In this document: in pieces, positions 8,543-17,019 of the stretch
Position numbering within the stretch: the stretch's first letter is position 1
Layout of the letters: the number at the start of each line of letters is the position of its first letter
Origin: Burkholderiales bacterium RIFCSPLOWO2_02_FULL_57_36
GTDB taxonomy: Bacteria > Pseudomonadota > Gammaproteobacteria > Burkholderiales > Burkholderiaceae_D
NCBI GenBank assembly: GCA_001770855.1
Contig: MESE01000018.1
Location: 1-64,000 of the forward strand
Length of the DNA: 64,000 nucleotides
Direction: 5' to 3'
The notes under the pieces: generated by a model
Told to the model about the DNA's origin: nothing
Databases searched by the model: none
Seen by the model: the letters and a program-made list of their open reading frames with translations, nothing else
Position numbers and translations under genes: made by a program

Positions 8543-9532
8543 TTGAAAAAATTCATTGCAGCTATTTTCATTCTTGGGCTTGTCGCGGCAGGAATGATCG
8601 CTTTATGGGCGCGACAGCCGATCGTGGACGCGGGTCAGCCATCTGTCGAATTTTCGATCAAACCCGGAAGCGGCGTACGGGGGGCGACTCGGCAGATTGC
8701 CAATGCCGGGGTACCCATACAGCCGATCATGCTGGAAATTCTGGCGCGTTTTACCAATATGAGCACGAAAATAAAGGCCGGAAGCTATGAGTTGAAACCG
8801 GGAACCACGCCGCTCGGTTTGATCAGGCAATTGGTGCGAGGCGAGTTTGCGCAAGAAACATTGGCGATTATCGAAGGATGGACGTTCAAGCAAATGCGCC
8901 AGGTGATCGCGGCTCACGCGGGGTTGAAGCATGAGACGGACGCTTTATCGGAGCAGGAATTGCTCGCCAGGATCGCACCGGATTACAAAAAAGCGGAAGG
9001 CTTGTTCTTTCCGGATACGTACCGGTTTGCCAAAGGATCGAGCGACCTGCAAATCTACAAGCTGGCGCATACGCAAATGATGAGAAAGCTGAATGACGCC
9101 TGGGCCGCGCGAGATCCGGCGCTACCCTACAAGACGCCGTATGACGCATTGATCATGGCGTCGATTATCGAAAAAGAAACGGGGCAGAGGTCTGAGCGCA
9201 ACATGATCGCATCGGTGTTTGTGAATCGGCTGTCGCGCGGCATGCTGCTGCAGACCGATCCGACCGTGATATACGGAATGATGGAAGAATACCAGGGCAA
9301 CATTCGCAAACGCGATTTGCAGGCCGATACACCGTATAACACGTATACTCGTGCCGGCTTGCCGCCGACGCCGATTGCATTGCCTGGTGCCGAATCCCTG
9401 GATGCGGCGTTTAATCCGGCCAAGTCCGATGCGCTTTATTTTGTCTCACGCGGCAACGGTACCAGCCAGTTCTCAAGCAATCTCGCCGATCATAACGCGG
9501 CGGTCAACAGGTTTCAGAGGTATCAGCGGTGA
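8543..9532 (+). CDS. mltG: Endolytic murein transglycosylase MltG
   Basis: A 329-residue protein with one N-terminal transmembrane segment (FIAAIFILGLVAAGMIAL) and a periplasmic YceG-like domain. The catalytic Glu lies in ASIIEKETGQ, matching the E. coli MltG active site, followed by the conserved DPTVIYG and YNTY blocks. It cleaves nascent glycan strands and so sets their length. The start is a TTG at 8543 (LKKFIAA), the only in-frame start that places the membrane segment correctly. It leads the conserved mltG-tmk-holB-pilZ-tatD run. Confidence 0.95.
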   Translation: MKKFIAAIFILGLVAAGMIALWARQPIVDAGQPSVEFSIKPGSGVRGATRQIANAGVPIQPIMLEILARFTNMSTKIKAGSYELKPGTTPLGLIRQLVRGEFAQETLAIIEGWTFKQMRQVIAAHAGLKHETDALSEQELLARIAPDYKKAEGLFFPDTYRFAKGSSDLQIYKLAHTQMMRKLNDAWAARDPALPYKTPYDALIMASIIEKETGQRSERNMIASVFVNRLSRGMLLQTDPTVIYGMMEEYQGNIRKRDLQADTPYNTYTRAGLPPTPIALPGAESLDAAFNPAKSDALYFVSRGNGTSQFSSNLADHNAAVNRFQRYQR

Positions 9533-9592
9533 AAACCCCCGGCTTGTTACACACTTCATGTTCAATTATTTGGCAATCATGGAAATTTCCTC

Positions 9593-10201
9593 ATGGCAGC
9601 AGGTAAATTCATAACCCTTGAGGGAATCGACGGCGCGGGGAAATCGACACATATTTCTTATGTTGCCGGTTTGCTGCAAGGCCGCGGCAAAACTGTGGTG
9701 ACCAGCCGCGAGCCGGGCGGCACCGGACTGGGCGAAAAACTGCGCGACATCCTGCTGCATGAAAAAATGCATGTCGAAACCGAGGCATTGCTGATGTTCG
9801 CCGCGCGGCGGGAACACCTGGCGCAGGTAATCGAGCCTGCACTGGCACGCGGCGATTGGGTGATTTCGGATCGCTTTAGCGATGCATCATTTGCCTACCA
9901 AGGCGGCGGCAGAAAAATGGCCCGGGCGAAACTGGAAACGCTGGAACAATGGGTGCATCCGCATTTGCAGCCCGATCTGACTTTGTTGTTTGACGTGCCG
10001 TTGGAAGTGGCGCGAGCCCGGCTCGATGCGACCCGGGAGCAAGACAAGTTCGAAATGGAAAAAACCGATTTCTTTGCCGCCACCAAGGCTGAATATTTGC
10101 GTCGGGCTGCCCAATTTCCAGAGCGTTTTCGGATCATCGACTCGACTCGACCAATTTCTGCTGTTCACAAAGAACTTGATGAAATCATTTCAAGATTATG
10201 A
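9593..10201 (+). CDS. tmk: Thymidylate kinase
   Basis: A 202-residue dTMP kinase. The P-loop is [10 protein letters not shown], the DR motif is [16 protein letters not shown], and the LID region ([15 protein letters not shown]) follows. It phosphorylates dTMP to dTDP for DNA synthesis. Length and motif order are standard. It lies between mltG and holB, its usual place in beta- and gammaproteobacteria. Confidence 0.97.
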   Translation: MAAGKFITLEGIDGAGKSTHISYVAGLLQGRGKTVVTSREPGGTGLGEKLRDILLHEKMHVETEALLMFAARREHLAQVIEPALARGDWVISDRFSDASFAYQGGGRKMARAKLETLEQWVHPHLQPDLTLLFDVPLEVARARLDATREQDKFEMEKTDFFAATKAEYLRRAAQFPERFRIIDSTRPISAVHKELDEIISRL

Positions 10202-10260
10202 AAATAAATAAAATAATGGAATCAGCCTCATTGGAAATGACGCTTAACCATCTCGATTAA

Positions 10261-11304
10261 ATGAACCATACTCTTTATCCATGGCAAGTACCTGCCTGGC
10301 AACAACTTGCACGGCTACGCGAATTTCTGCCGCATGCAATTCTGTTTCATGGACCCGAGGGTATTGGAAAAACCGCATTTGTCGAACGGTTCGCGCAGTC
10401 GTTGCTATGCGAAACGCCTGCGACCGATGGACAAGCTTGCGGCCAATGCATTTCCTGCGGCTGGTTTACTCAATATAGCCATCCGGATTACCGGCGTGTG
10501 CGTCCGGAGGTTCTTGATGAAAATGCCGATGCGGAAGATGAGGATACGGCAGAGCCGGCCGATGTCAAAAAATCGTCCGCCAAGTCGGCCAAAGCACCAT
10601 CGAAAGAGATCAAGATCGACCAGATCCGGGCATTGGCCGATTTCATGAATATTTCCACCCATCGGCGGGGCAAGCGGGTAATTGTGCTGTATCCGGCCGA
10701 AGCGCTGAATACCATCGCCGCCAATTCGCTGCTCAAGACATTGGAAGAACCGGGGCCGGACACGGTATTTCTATTGGTGTCCAGCGGCATCGATCGTTTG
10801 CTGCCGACCATTCTGTCGCGCTGCCGCAAATTTGCGCTGACCATACCGTCCCGCGATGAGGCGCTGCACTGGCTTGAAGCCCAGAATATCGACGACGCCG
10901 AGGCTTGGCTCTGCGAGCAGGGCGGCGCGCCATTGACAGCGCTTGCATTGGCGCAGGCCGGTTCACGCGAAACGATGGATGAATTTTTAAGCCAGCTTGC
11001 CAGGCCGACCATCGATGGTGCGCTCAAAACGGCGGACCGGCTGCAGAAAATCCCAACACTCGAACTCGTCGCATGGTTGCAACGTTGGCTGTACGATCTG
11101 TTTTCTGTCAAACTTTGCGGCAGAATCCGGTATTATCCGAGGTACCGCAAGGAACTCGCCGCATTGGCCGGCAAGGCGGACATCGGCGCGCTTCTCGCGG
11201 CTTTGAAGGGCGCGAACGATCGGCGTGCGATTGCGCAGCATCCGTTATCGGCCAAGCTCTTCATCGAAGACATGTTGCTGGATTATTCGACAATTTTTTC
11301 TTAA
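10261..11304 (+). CDS. holB: DNA polymerase III delta-prime subunit
   Basis: A 347-residue clamp-loader subunit. The Walker A-like loop is GPEGIGKT (residues 31-38). A zinc module follows with Cys at 50, 60, 63 and 66. The SRC sensor motif appears in ILSRCRKF. A charged insert rich in Asp, Glu, Lys and Ala (about residues 85-118) separates the zinc module from the rest and looks like a lineage-specific linker. It follows tmk by 59 bases and precedes pilZ by nine. Confidence 0.93.
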   Translation: MNHTLYPWQVPAWQQLARLREFLPHAILFHGPEGIGKTAFVERFAQSLLCETPATDGQACGQCISCGWFTQYSHPDYRRVRPEVLDENADAEDEDTAEPADVKKSSAKSAKAPSKEIKIDQIRALADFMNISTHRRGKRVIVLYPAEALNTIAANSLLKTLEEPGPDTVFLLVSSGIDRLLPTILSRCRKFALTIPSRDEALHWLEAQNIDDAEAWLCEQGGAPLTALALAQAGSRETMDEFLSQLARPTIDGALKTADRLQKIPTLELVAWLQRWLYDLFSVKLCGRIRYYPRYRKELAALAGKADIGALLAALKGANDRRAIAQHPLSAKLFIEDMLLDYSTIFS

Positions 11305-11313
11305 GGGATCGTC

Positions 11314-11697
11314 ATGGCCGAAGCTCAGGCAGCGACAGCAAATAGCGGCGCAGCGATTGCGCGGCCTTCGGTTTTATCGCTCTCGATCAAGGAAAAGGCT
11401 GCGCTTTATGCCTCCTACATGCCGTTCCTGATCAACGGCGGGATATTTGTTCCGACCAACAAGCCCTACAAGATCGCGGATGAAATCTATCTGATTCTCA
11501 GCCTCATGGAGGACAGCGCCAAGTATCCGATTGCCGGCAAGGTCGCTTGGGTCACTCCGGCGGGTGCGAACAATAACAAGGCGCAGGGCGTCGGCGTGCA
11601 TTTTCCGGCCGATGAAAGCGGCAAGCGCGTCAAGATGCGGATCGAAGAAATTCTCGGCGCCGCAGTCAATTCGTCGCGTGGAACCCATACGCTGTAA
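11314..11697 (+). CDS. pilZ: PilZ domain protein (type IV pilus type)
   Basis: A 127-residue PilZ-fold protein directly after holB, with an AAGGG ribosome site. The order holB-pilZ-tatD is that of the founding Pseudomonas PilZ. The c-di-GMP-binding RxxxR and [D/N]xSxxG motifs are not evident; the region reads YMPFLINGGIFVPT. This fits the pilus-biogenesis class, which does not bind c-di-GMP and instead works with PilB/FimX-type partners. No pilus genes lie in this window, so the function rests on family and context. Confidence 0.85.
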   Translation: MAEAQAATANSGAAIARPSVLSLSIKEKAALYASYMPFLINGGIFVPTNKPYKIADEIYLILSLMEDSAKYPIAGKVAWVTPAGANNNKAQGVGVHFPADESGKRVKMRIEEILGAAVNSSRGTHTL

Positions 11698-11724
11698 ATA
11701 TCCGTATTCCGGGTCTTGCCTGCC

Positions 11725-12237
11725 ATGCCATACACTCATCGGATTGCCCGTCCCGATGACCTGCCGGCGATCGTCGCCATCTATAACAGCACCGTTGCAT
11801 CGCGTGAAGTAACCGCCGATACCGAACCGGTCACGACCGAATCGCGGCGCGCATGGTTTGCCGAGCATGATCCGGCCACGCGGCCGCTCTGGGTCGCCGA
11901 GGAAAAAATCTCCGGCGCGCCAGACAGAATCGCCGGTTGGCTATCCTTCTCCAATTTCTATGGACGGCCTGCCTATGCGGCTACTGCCGAACTTTCAATC
12001 TACATACACGAAGATGCCCGCCGGAAAGGGTTGGGCAGCTATTTGCTGCGCGAAGCGATCGATGCGGCCCCGGCGATTTCCATTCATACCTTGCTGGGCT
12101 TGATATTCGGCCACAACGTGCCGAGCCTGCGGCTGTTCGAGTCATTCGGATTTACGCACTGGGGCAATCTGCCGCGCGTCGCAGTGCTTGATGGCATCGA
12201 GCGAGACGTGGTTATCGTGGGCAGGCGCGTGGGTTAA
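11725..12237 (+). CDS. GNAT acetyltransferase, phosphinothricin acetyltransferase-like
   Basis: About 170 residues with a complete GNAT domain: the N-terminal [15 protein letters not shown], motif A as [13 protein letters not shown], and [21 protein letters not shown] near the end. This resembles the PAT/Bar subgroup that acetylates amino acids or methionine-sulfone-like compounds. The frame opens with TTG at 11716, but the ATG at 11725 is the better start. It sits between pilZ and tatD, where no GNAT gene is normally found, so it looks like an insertion into a conserved run. Confidence 0.85.
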   Translation: MPYTHRIARPDDLPAIVAIYNSTVASREVTADTEPVTTESRRAWFAEHDPATRPLWVAEEKISGAPDRIAGWLSFSNFYGRPAYAATAELSIYIHEDARRKGLGSYLLREAIDAAPAISIHTLLGLIFGHNVPSLRLFESFGFTHWGNLPRVAVLDGIERDVVIVGRRVG

Positions 12238-12287
12238 ATGCGCACGGCCTTCCGGCAAAAAATGCGCGGCGGCGTACAATGCTGGTC

Positions 12288-13067
12288 ATGTATATCGACT
12301 CCCATTGCCACATCAATTTTCCTGAACTAGCCAGTCGCTTGCCTGATGTTTTAAGCAAAATGGCCGACAATTTCGTCAGCCATGCGCTGTGCGTATCAGT
12401 CGATTTGCCCGACTTCCCGCAGGTGCTCGCACTGGCGGAGAAGTACCCGCATATCTACGCGTCGGTAGGCGTGCACCCCGACTATGTTGAAACGCCGGAG
12501 CCGACCGTGGAAGATCTGGTGCGATTGTCGGATCATCCCAAAATCATCGCGATTGGCGAAACCGGGCTGGATTATTATCGGTTGCAGGGCGACCTGGAAT
12601 GGCAGCGGGAACGGTTTCGCACACATATTCGTGCATCCAGGGCAACCGGCAAGCCGCTGATAATTCATACCCGTTCCGCATCCGAAGACACGATCCGTAT
12701 CATGCGCGAAGAAGGCGCCGGCATCAATGTTGGCGGAGCAGGGGGGGTAATGCATTGCTTTACCGAATCACTCGAAGTTGCCCAGGCGGCAATGGAAATG
12801 GGGTTTTATATTTCTTTTTCCGGGATTGTCACGTTCAAAAGTGCGAAAGAGTTGCAGGCGGTTGCGCTTGCGGTACCTCTCGAAAGCATGCTGATCGAGA
12901 CCGACTCGCCTTATCTTGCGCCGGTGCCGCATCGAGGAAAAATGAATGAGCCTGGATTTGTGCGGCATGTGGGCGAGTTTCTGGCCAAGTTGAAAGACGT
13001 TTCGGAAGCTCAGCTTGCGCAAAAAACTACGGATAATTTTTTCAAATTATTCAAACTATTACGATGA
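12288..13067 (+). CDS. tatD: TatD family hydrolase (YcfH-type)
   Basis: About 259 residues of the TatD/YcfH metallo-hydrolase family. The metal ligands are visible: DSHCHIN at the start, GETGLDYYR, IHTRSA, HCFTES and ETDSPYLAPVPHRGK. The family comprises Mg/Mn-dependent nucleases, deoxyribonucleases and, for some members, peptidyl- or aminoacyl-tRNA deacylases. The ATG at 12288 gives the canonical MYIDSHCH N-terminus; 12279 is an in-frame alternative. It closes the conserved run and is followed by the ankyrin gene. Confidence 0.92.
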   Translation: MYIDSHCHINFPELASRLPDVLSKMADNFVSHALCVSVDLPDFPQVLALAEKYPHIYASVGVHPDYVETPEPTVEDLVRLSDHPKIIAIGETGLDYYRLQGDLEWQRERFRTHIRASRATGKPLIIHTRSASEDTIRIMREEGAGINVGGAGGVMHCFTESLEVAQAAMEMGFYISFSGIVTFKSAKELQAVALAVPLESMLIETDSPYLAPVPHRGKMNEPGFVRHVGEFLAKLKDVSEAQLAQKTTDNFFKLFKLLR

Positions 13068-13116
13068 TATTCTAATGTTAAACATTAATTCAAACTTAAA
13101 GCAATGGAGGTTCGCC

Positions 13117-13782
13117 TTGAATCCTTGGCGGCGGCTTATCGGCCTGTTTTATGGTGTCGCGGTGCTGCTGTTCATACCGATGACGGCTTCCGCAGGCGCC
13201 TATGAGGATTTTTTCATTGCTGCAAAAATGGACGACCATAAAGAAATCGCTGCGCTGCTGAAGCGTGGTCTGGATCCCAATCTGGTCGAGCCCGAGCGTG
13301 GCGATACCGGGCTGATACTGGCCTTGCGCGAAGGCTCGATGAAAGTATTCGATGTGTTGATCAATGCGCGCGGCGTGGATATAGAAATCAAGGTGCGTAA
13401 CGGAGATACCGCGTTGATGATTGCCGCTTTCAAGGGAAACAAGCCTGCGGTGGAGGCGCTGCTCGCCAGGAACGCTCAGATCAATCGACCGGGATGGACT
13501 GCGCTGCATTATGCGGCGGCGGGCGGCCACAATGAAATAGTGCAGCTGTTGCTCGATAAATCAGCTTATATCGACGCGGCTTCGCCCAACAACACCACGC
13601 CGATCATGATGGCGGCCCGAGGCGGTCATATTTTTACCGTCAAGCTCTTGCTGGACGAAGGCGCCGATGCAATGCTGAAGAACGATGTCGGCATGACCGC
13701 AATCGATTTTGCCAAGAGCGTGGACCGGCAGGATATTGCGGAAGGCTTGACCTACCGTTTAAAGAAAGCCGGCAAGCTTTAA
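13117..13782 (+). CDS. Exported ankyrin-repeat protein
   Basis: About 221 residues. A signal peptide (LFYGVAVLLFIPMTASAGA) is followed by four or five ankyrin repeats, best seen as RNGDTALMIAAFKGN, GWTALHYAAAGGHNEI and NTTPIMMAARGGHIF. I choose the TTG at 13117, six bases after GGAGG, giving (M)NPWRRLIGL; an ATG at 13075 is an in-frame alternative with no ribosome site. Ankyrin proteins mediate protein contacts and the periplasmic partner here is unknown. Its place after tatD is a common arrangement in this bacterial group. Confidence 0.85.
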   Translation: MNPWRRLIGLFYGVAVLLFIPMTASAGAYEDFFIAAKMDDHKEIAALLKRGLDPNLVEPERGDTGLILALREGSMKVFDVLINARGVDIEIKVRNGDTALMIAAFKGNKPAVEALLARNAQINRPGWTALHYAAAGGHNEIVQLLLDKSAYIDAASPNNTTPIMMAARGGHIFTVKLLLDEGADAMLKNDVGMTAIDFAKSVDRQDIAEGLTYRLKKAGKL

Positions 13783-13833
13783 TTGGCTGGCGGTTCCGAA
13801 CGGGAACGCTTGTTCTGGTTCGGGTCGGAACTG

Positions 13834-14247
13834 TCAGTTACCTTTGCGTTCGCCCCAGATATCGGAAGGCTGCACTACGGTGTTCCGGTTCAAATGCGTT
13901 TTCAGCAAGGCGATTTCCCCGGCAATGTCCGGGGGAAATCCTTTTCGGCTGCCACGATGGTCCAGAATCAGCGCATCAAGATATTTTTCGCAATTGGCCG
14001 GACGGCGCCATTGCTCGGCCAATTTGTTGGCAATGCGCGGAAAGCGTTGCACCAGGCCTCCGGGTTGTATTTCCTTCGGAAGCGCATCGAGCCATTCCCA
14101 GGCTTGTTCGGTGAGGTCCATGCTTTTCGCAGTTCCCCCATCGCGTGCATGACTCCAGTTTCTCTCTGGACGTGAAGGCGCCGAATCGCGGTCCAGCACC
14201 GCTTTCGCTTCTTGCAAAGAAACTTTTTCGAAAGGGATGAAATCCAT
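13834..14247 (-). CDS. Hypothetical cytoplasmic protein
   Basis: About 137 residues with no signal peptide or membrane segment. The C-terminal half (EWLDALPKEIQPGGLVQRF, WRRPANCEKYLDALI) is helical with conserved-looking Trp and Arg residues. I recognise only that similar proteins occur as hypotheticals in Burkholderiales. The ATG at 14247 is preceded by TTGGAGA at six bases, which settles the start. It is convergent with the ankyrin gene. Confidence 0.65.
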   Translation of the reverse strand: MDFIPFEKVSLQEAKAVLDRDSAPSRPERNWSHARDGGTAKSMDLTEQAWEWLDALPKEIQPGGLVQRFPRIANKLAEQWRRPANCEKYLDALILDHRGSRKGFPPDIAGEIALLKTHLNRNTVVQPSDIWGERKGN

Positions 14248-14499
14248 TGATGTCTCCAATCAGTGAAATTCTTCAACATGAAACCGTCGATTTTATTTTT
14301 GCGAACGCTTGAGTCGAATAGCTGACGGTCAAGCTTGCTGTAGACGGATAGTGTGAATAATACGTAAAAATTTACTAATCGCAAATAGATTCTTTTAATA
14401 TTTTATTAATTTATGGGCGATATATCGTGAATTGCCAATTTATTGATTTTCGACAAATTAAGTTTCCAATTCTTAACTTTCATAGGGGAAATAAAAATA

Positions 14500-14604
14500 G
14501 TGGATCAAATGCATGTATTGTCTTTGGTATTGCAGAAAGCCGGGCAAAAGTCGAATGAAGGTTTGTTCTGGTTGAAAATGCTGTATTTAAAAACAGTAGT
14601 TTAA
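14500..14604 (+). CDS. Candidate small ORF (34 residues)
   Basis: A GTG-started frame preceded by AGGGGA eleven bases upstream. The product is 34 residues with an amphipathic Leu-rich stretch (MHVLSLVLQKAG, LFWLKMLYLKTVV). The only support is the ribosome-like site and the composition. It could equally be chance. Confidence 0.2.
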   Translation: MDQMHVLSLVLQKAGQKSNEGLFWLKMLYLKTVV

Positions 14605-15090
14605 ATAGGCATGCTTTCCATGCCTCGCCTGTAGCAACGCGATCTGCATTGCCTCTGCATGGATGCTCGGATGAGGGAGGGAGTTTATTAAAGGTAAAAA
14701 AAGCCGGCTCGCTGTTGCCGAAGCCCTATCAACATACCTGTACAAATCGGGATATTTCGGCGGATGCCGTTACATCCTATTACAAAAAATGCCACAAATT
14801 GCCTGAGTTTTTTCTCGGCTTGGCGAATTTTCATCCTTGCTGTTATCTAACCTGCATCCTTGCAGGGATGTGCATTGAAGCTTGGCAACTGAAATAAACC
14901 AACGAGCTTTCCCGATATTTTCTCCTCGGCATCGATGGGCGGACAAGTGTTACCGGCCGCATTTTTTCGTGCGCCAAATTGCATGGTCATGTCGCACTAA
15001 TGGCATTAATTCAAGACCTTGATGAAACTGTAACGGCATCGGCCAGTCTCATTCGCAGCTGGGTTTCTTAATCTAATGAGGAGCCTAACA

Positions 15091-15120
15091 ATGAACCGGC
15101 ATGCTATTTATTTACGGTAA
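15091..15120 (+). CDS. Candidate leader peptide (9 codons)
   Basis: An ATG preceded by GAGGAG at seven bases opens a nine-codon frame (MNRHAIYLR) that stops 24 bases before the start of the Ser/Gly-rich protein gene. The ribosome site is as strong as any in the window. It may be a leader ORF in that gene's 5' untranslated region. Translation has not been shown. Confidence 0.3.
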   Translation: MNRHAIYLR

Positions 15121-15144
15121 CCAATATTTCAGATGGAGGTAGAG

Positions 15145-15732
15145 ATGAAGAAAGTATCTTTAGCACTATTTATTTCACTGATGTCCCTGGCAAGCTTAAG
15201 CGTTGCGCAGAGTTCTTCAACCGGTATAACCGAAAGTACAGATCCTGCACGTGCCGCTGCCGTGGAAGCAGAGGCGCAACGCATCGCGCGGGAACAATCT
15301 CAGACCGATAAGACCACCTCCGGCGCTTCCGGGGTTTCCGATGCGACGTCCGAAAAGCGAGTGACGAAGAAATCGAAGAAAGCCAAAGCCAAGCCAAGAA
15401 AACGCAGTAGCACTTCCGCCGCTACGGGCGGTGCGGCGGGTAGTGGGGCTGCCATGAGCGGCAGTTCCGGCACCAGCGGTTCTTCAGACACGAGCACCAG
15501 CGGTACGTCGGGTTCCGCCGGCAGTGCGCCGAGCAGCACAAGCGGTGCCTCGGGCGCCAGCGGATCATCCGACACGAATACCAGCGGTACTTCCGGCGCC
15601 GGCAGCACGTCGGGCAGCACTCCAAGCGGGACCTCAGGCAGCAGCGGATCTTCCGGTGCGGGTGCCAGCAGTACATCGGGTGCCAGCCCCGATGGAACAT
15701 CAAGCACCGGAAGCACCACAACGACCAAGTAA
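15145..15732 (+). CDS. Secreted Ser/Gly/Thr-rich low-complexity protein
   Basis: About 195 residues. A signal peptide (KKVSLALFISLMSLASLSVA) is followed by an acidic helical stretch (AAAVEAEAQRIARE), a strongly basic block (KKSKKAKAKPRKR) and then about 110 residues built almost only of Ser, Gly, Thr and Ala, with recurring TSG, SGSS and SGASG units. The tail resembles a disordered linker or surface polymer. GGAGG five bases before the ATG at 15145 sets the start. No catalytic domain is present. A DNA- or polysaccharide-binding envelope role could be guessed from the basic block, but nothing establishes it. Confidence 0.75.
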   Translation: MKKVSLALFISLMSLASLSVAQSSSTGITESTDPARAAAVEAEAQRIAREQSQTDKTTSGASGVSDATSEKRVTKKSKKAKAKPRKRSSTSAATGGAAGSGAAMSGSSGTSGSSDTSTSGTSGSAGSAPSSTSGASGASGSSDTNTSGTSGAGSTSGSTPSGTSGSSGSSGAGASSTSGASPDGTSSTGSTTTTK

Positions 15733-16017
15733 GTATTACCGGCCGGTTTCCTTTGGTCACGATACGAAGGCTGCTATGCAATAGAAGTCGGCAGGCATGA
15801 CAGGCGCGGCATCGGAATAGACGTCTTTCGCGATAAAGACTGTCCTTCGGTGCTGCGTTTTTCGGTATCGATTTGCCCGGCCATGTAACTGAATCAATCC
15901 CTCCATCCTGCTCGCACCCGGTGCGAAACCAGCCGCGTCAAAAACCGGAAATCGTCCTATGCTCGTATCACGTTCCTTTGCTATGATGTTGAATTTTTGC
16001 AAACGGGAAAAGCATTG

Positions 16018-17007
16018 ATGCGCAAGCTAATTTTGTTGTTGTCCGTTGCGACGACGATCGCCGCGAACGCCGCTCCGGCCTACACCGTCAAGACCTTGGC
16101 TCAGCTTGCAATTTATCCGCAGTCCAGCGCCGCGGCGCAAGTGGTGCCGGACAACGAAAGTCGTATCGCCGCCGAAGTTACGGCGCGCATCGAGTCGATT
16201 CCGGCCAGAGTCGGACAATCCGTGCGCAAGGGCGACGTGTTGGTGAAAATGGATCAGCGCCAATATAAGCTGGCGTTAGAGCAAGCCAATAATCAGGTCG
16301 AGCTGCTGAGCAATCGCTATAAATTGGCACAATCCCAATTCGAGTCGGCCAAGGCACTGCATGCATCCCAGTTCATCTCCGCTCAACTGCTCGATCAACG
16401 CCGTACCGAACTCGCAGTTGTCGACAGCGAACTCAAGATCGCCCGGAGCGCCGCAGCTCAGGCGCGGCTCGCATTGGACAAGACAATTTTGCGCGCGCCG
16501 TTTGCCGGCTCAGTCAAGGATCGCCTGGTGGGTGAAGGCGAATTGGCGGCGCCCGGGCAGCCGATAATTGCGTTGGTTGAATTTGCGCGAAACGAGTTGC
16601 GCGCGCGGGTATCCAACCGCGATATTGCAGAGCTGAAAGCTGCCAAAGCGCTGTCATTTCAGCAAGGCGGCCAGGTTCATCCAGTGAAAATCGTACGCAT
16701 TTCACCTGCTGTCGAACCGCGAGCGCAAACACGTGAAGTGATCTTCAAGGCCGATACGGAACTGGTTTCGGGCTCCACGGGCGAGCTGGTGTGGGCCAGC
16801 ATCAAGCCGTATTTGCCCGCAGCCTATCTGCAACAAAGGGATCGCCAATCGGGAATCTGGGTGGAAGAGGGCGGCAAGCCGGTGTTCAAGCCGGTGCCCG
16901 ATGCGCAGGCCGGGCGTCCGGTGCCGCTAAGTTGGCCGCTGGATACCGTCATTATCGATGAGGGTCGCTTCGCTCTGACGAAACCATCCGCACGCGCTGC
17001 TCAATAA
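16018..17007 (+). CDS. RND efflux periplasmic adaptor (membrane fusion protein)
   Basis: About 329 residues. A signal peptide ends near ANAAPA. A biotinyl-lipoyl-like half motif (ARIESIPARVGQSVRKGDVLVKMD) is followed by a coiled-coil hairpin (LEQANNQVELLSNRYKLAQ), the second lipoyl half (LDKTILRAPFAGSVKDRLV) and a beta-barrel domain. It joins the inner-membrane pump to an outer-membrane channel. The pump gene starts 13 bases downstream. No outer-membrane factor is nearby, so a TolC-like protein elsewhere is probably used. Confidence 0.92.
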   Translation: MRKLILLLSVATTIAANAAPAYTVKTLAQLAIYPQSSAAAQVVPDNESRIAAEVTARIESIPARVGQSVRKGDVLVKMDQRQYKLALEQANNQVELLSNRYKLAQSQFESAKALHASQFISAQLLDQRRTELAVVDSELKIARSAAAQARLALDKTILRAPFAGSVKDRLVGEGELAAPGQPIIALVEFARNELRARVSNRDIAELKAAKALSFQQGGQVHPVKIVRISPAVEPRAQTREVIFKADTELVSGSTGELVWASIKPYLPAAYLQQRDRQSGIWVEEGGKPVFKPVPDAQAGRPVPLSWPLDTVIIDEGRFALTKPSARAAQ

Positions 17008-17019
17008 GGGCGGACCATC

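Larger units (their letters stand above)
14248..15144. other. Long AT-richer intergenic region
   Basis: About 900 bases without a well-supported gene, clearly richer in A+T than the flanks (especially 14350-14500). It holds two candidate small frames listed separately (14500-14604 and 15091-15120) and an 82-codon frame at 14649-14897 that I do not support. The AT-rich part may contain the promoter of the minus-strand gene starting at 14247. No RNA gene is recognised. Confidence 0.5.

Noticed and set aside
14649-14897. 82-codon frame in the AT-rich gap
   Set aside because: No ribosome site at a suitable distance, Cys-rich random composition and no resemblance to known proteins.
15300-15728. 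Minus-strand frame opposite the Ser/Gly-rich gene
   Set aside because: It is the antisense shadow of the repetitive region and lacks a start signal.
15524-15784. Ala/Pro/Arg-rich frame overlapping the Ser-rich gene
   Set aside because: It is a shifted-frame shadow of the low-complexity repeats.
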